Part shown: in pieces, positions 7,489-8,164 of the stretch
How positions within the stretch are numbered: position 1 is the first letter of the stretch
Layout of the letters: each line of letters starts with the position of its first letter
From: an uncultured Candidatus Melainabacteria bacterium
GTDB lineage: Bacteria; Cyanobacteriota; Vampirovibrionia; Gastranaerophilales; Gastranaerophilaceae
DNA: 8,164 nt
NCBI GenBank assembly: GCA_934675225.1
Contig: CAKUQA010000037.1
Location: 1 to 8,164 of the forward strand
Direction: 5' to 3'
Notes under the pieces: model-generated
Databases searched by the model: none
The model's input: the letters and a program-made list of their open reading frames with translations, nothing else
What the model was told of the DNA's origin: nothing
Translations under genes and position numbers: made by a program

Positions 7489-8164
7489 TTTGCTTATGAC
7501 TCTCATAAATCTTACGGTGTTACAACTTCTCACTTGAGATTTGGTGACAAACCGATTAAATCTACATACCTTATTACAGCTCCAGATTTCGTATCTTGCT
7601 CAGCTCACGCTTATATCGGCAGATATGATATGCTTAAAGGTATTAAAGAAGGCGGTACATTCTTACTTAACAGCCCATGGTCTAAGGAAGAAGCTTTCTC
7701 TCACTTAACAAGAGATATGCAAAAAACTATTATTGATAAGAAAATCAAATTCTACAACGTAGATGCTGAAGCTCTTATTAAACAACAACCTGGATTAAGA
7801 GGTAAAGGTGCTAACACAGTTATGATGGTTGCATACTTCAAAGTTTCTGGAATTATTCCGTTTGAACAAGCTTATGAAGGTATGAGAGCTATGACAACTA
7901 AAACCTTCAAGAAAAAAGGTGACGATGTTGTTAACATGAACTTGGCATTGATTGATGCTGCTATCAACGCAACTGAAGAAGTTGTTGTTCCTGCATCTCT
8001 TGATGGCGTTTGTGCAGCAGAAGAACCAAAACTTATTTCTGATGACGCATCTGAATTTGCTAAAACAATTATCAAACCTTCAATGCACTTGAAAGGTGAC
8101 GATATTCCTGTATCAGCTATGTCAGTTGATGGCGTAATTCCTACAGGTACAGCTTGCCTTGAAA
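7489..8164 (+). pseudogene. nifJ: nifJ continuation after the amber codon, off the right edge
   Basis: This is the same frame as the upstream part, 225 further codons with no stop up to the edge (residues 450-674 if the TAG is read through). It holds the rest of PFOR domain III: SHLRFGDKPIKSTYLI, GGTFLLNSPW and KGDDVVNMN. It ends in IPVSAMSVDGVIPTGTACLE, the lead-in to the EKR segment. Codon bias and conservation look unchanged, so there is no sign of decay beyond the one codon. The first in-frame ATG after the stop is 7630 and has no Shine-Dalgarno, so separate expression is unlikely. It is listed as a pseudogene only because of the stop. If that is a sequence error or is suppressed, this is simply the middle of an intact nifJ. 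Confidence 0.85.

Noticed and set aside
7872..8075. Minus-strand open frame antisense to nifJ
   Set aside because: The plus frame here is conserved PFOR. The antisense frame has no supporting feature and is a codon-bias shadow.

Overview
The window is AT-rich bacterial DNA with six protein genes and short spacers. I see no RNA genes, insertion sequences or CRISPR array. A pyruvate:ferredoxin oxidoreductase gene (nifJ) with strong codon bias points to an obligate or facultative anaerobe. The N-terminal NPSFSG-type element of the first protein, the weak ribosome sites of several genes and the low GC recall gut Gastranaerophilales (non-photosynthetic Cyanobacteria/Melainabacteria). That assignment is a recollection-based guess, and an AT-rich Firmicute or Elusimicrobium is not excluded.

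Layout. At 1-1295 (minus) is a radical-SAM-like protein with a CX3CX2C cluster; it runs off the left edge. At 1347-2732 (minus), 51 bases upstream of it on the same strand, is a polytopic DUF2142 membrane protein. Divergent from that, at 2816-3445 (plus), is a small exported protein of unknown function, overlapping by 4 bases (ATGA) with an iron-sulfur RlmD/RumA-type 23S rRNA m5U methyltransferase at 3442-4866. Converging on it with an 11-base tail overlap is 4856-5947 (minus), a basic-tailed protein whose middle resembles the RelA/SpoT (p)ppGpp-synthetase nucleotidyltransferase domain, with no HD hydrolase domain. From 6142 to the right edge (plus) runs nifJ.

Two points stand out. First, nifJ carries an in-frame amber codon at 7486-7488; the same frame continues as perfectly good PFOR sequence for another 225 codons to the edge. 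The stop falls where PFORs usually have Tyr, one base from a Tyr codon, and the neighbouring rlmD ends on a genuine TAG, so a recent nonsense mutation or a sequence error is likelier than recoding. Second, the 194-base gap between the RelA-like gene and nifJ holds two divergent sigma-70 promoters whose -35 hexamers overlap by five bases: a perfect TTGACA-N17-TATAAT for the RelA-like gene and TTGTCA-N17-TAAAAT for nifJ. The two genes are therefore probably transcribed in competition, which would link a possible alarmone or nucleotide-transfer enzyme to central pyruvate metabolism.

The genes do not form one obvious pathway. The likely transcription units are DUF2142 plus the radical SAM gene (minus), exported protein plus rlmD (plus), RelA-like alone (minus), and nifJ (plus).
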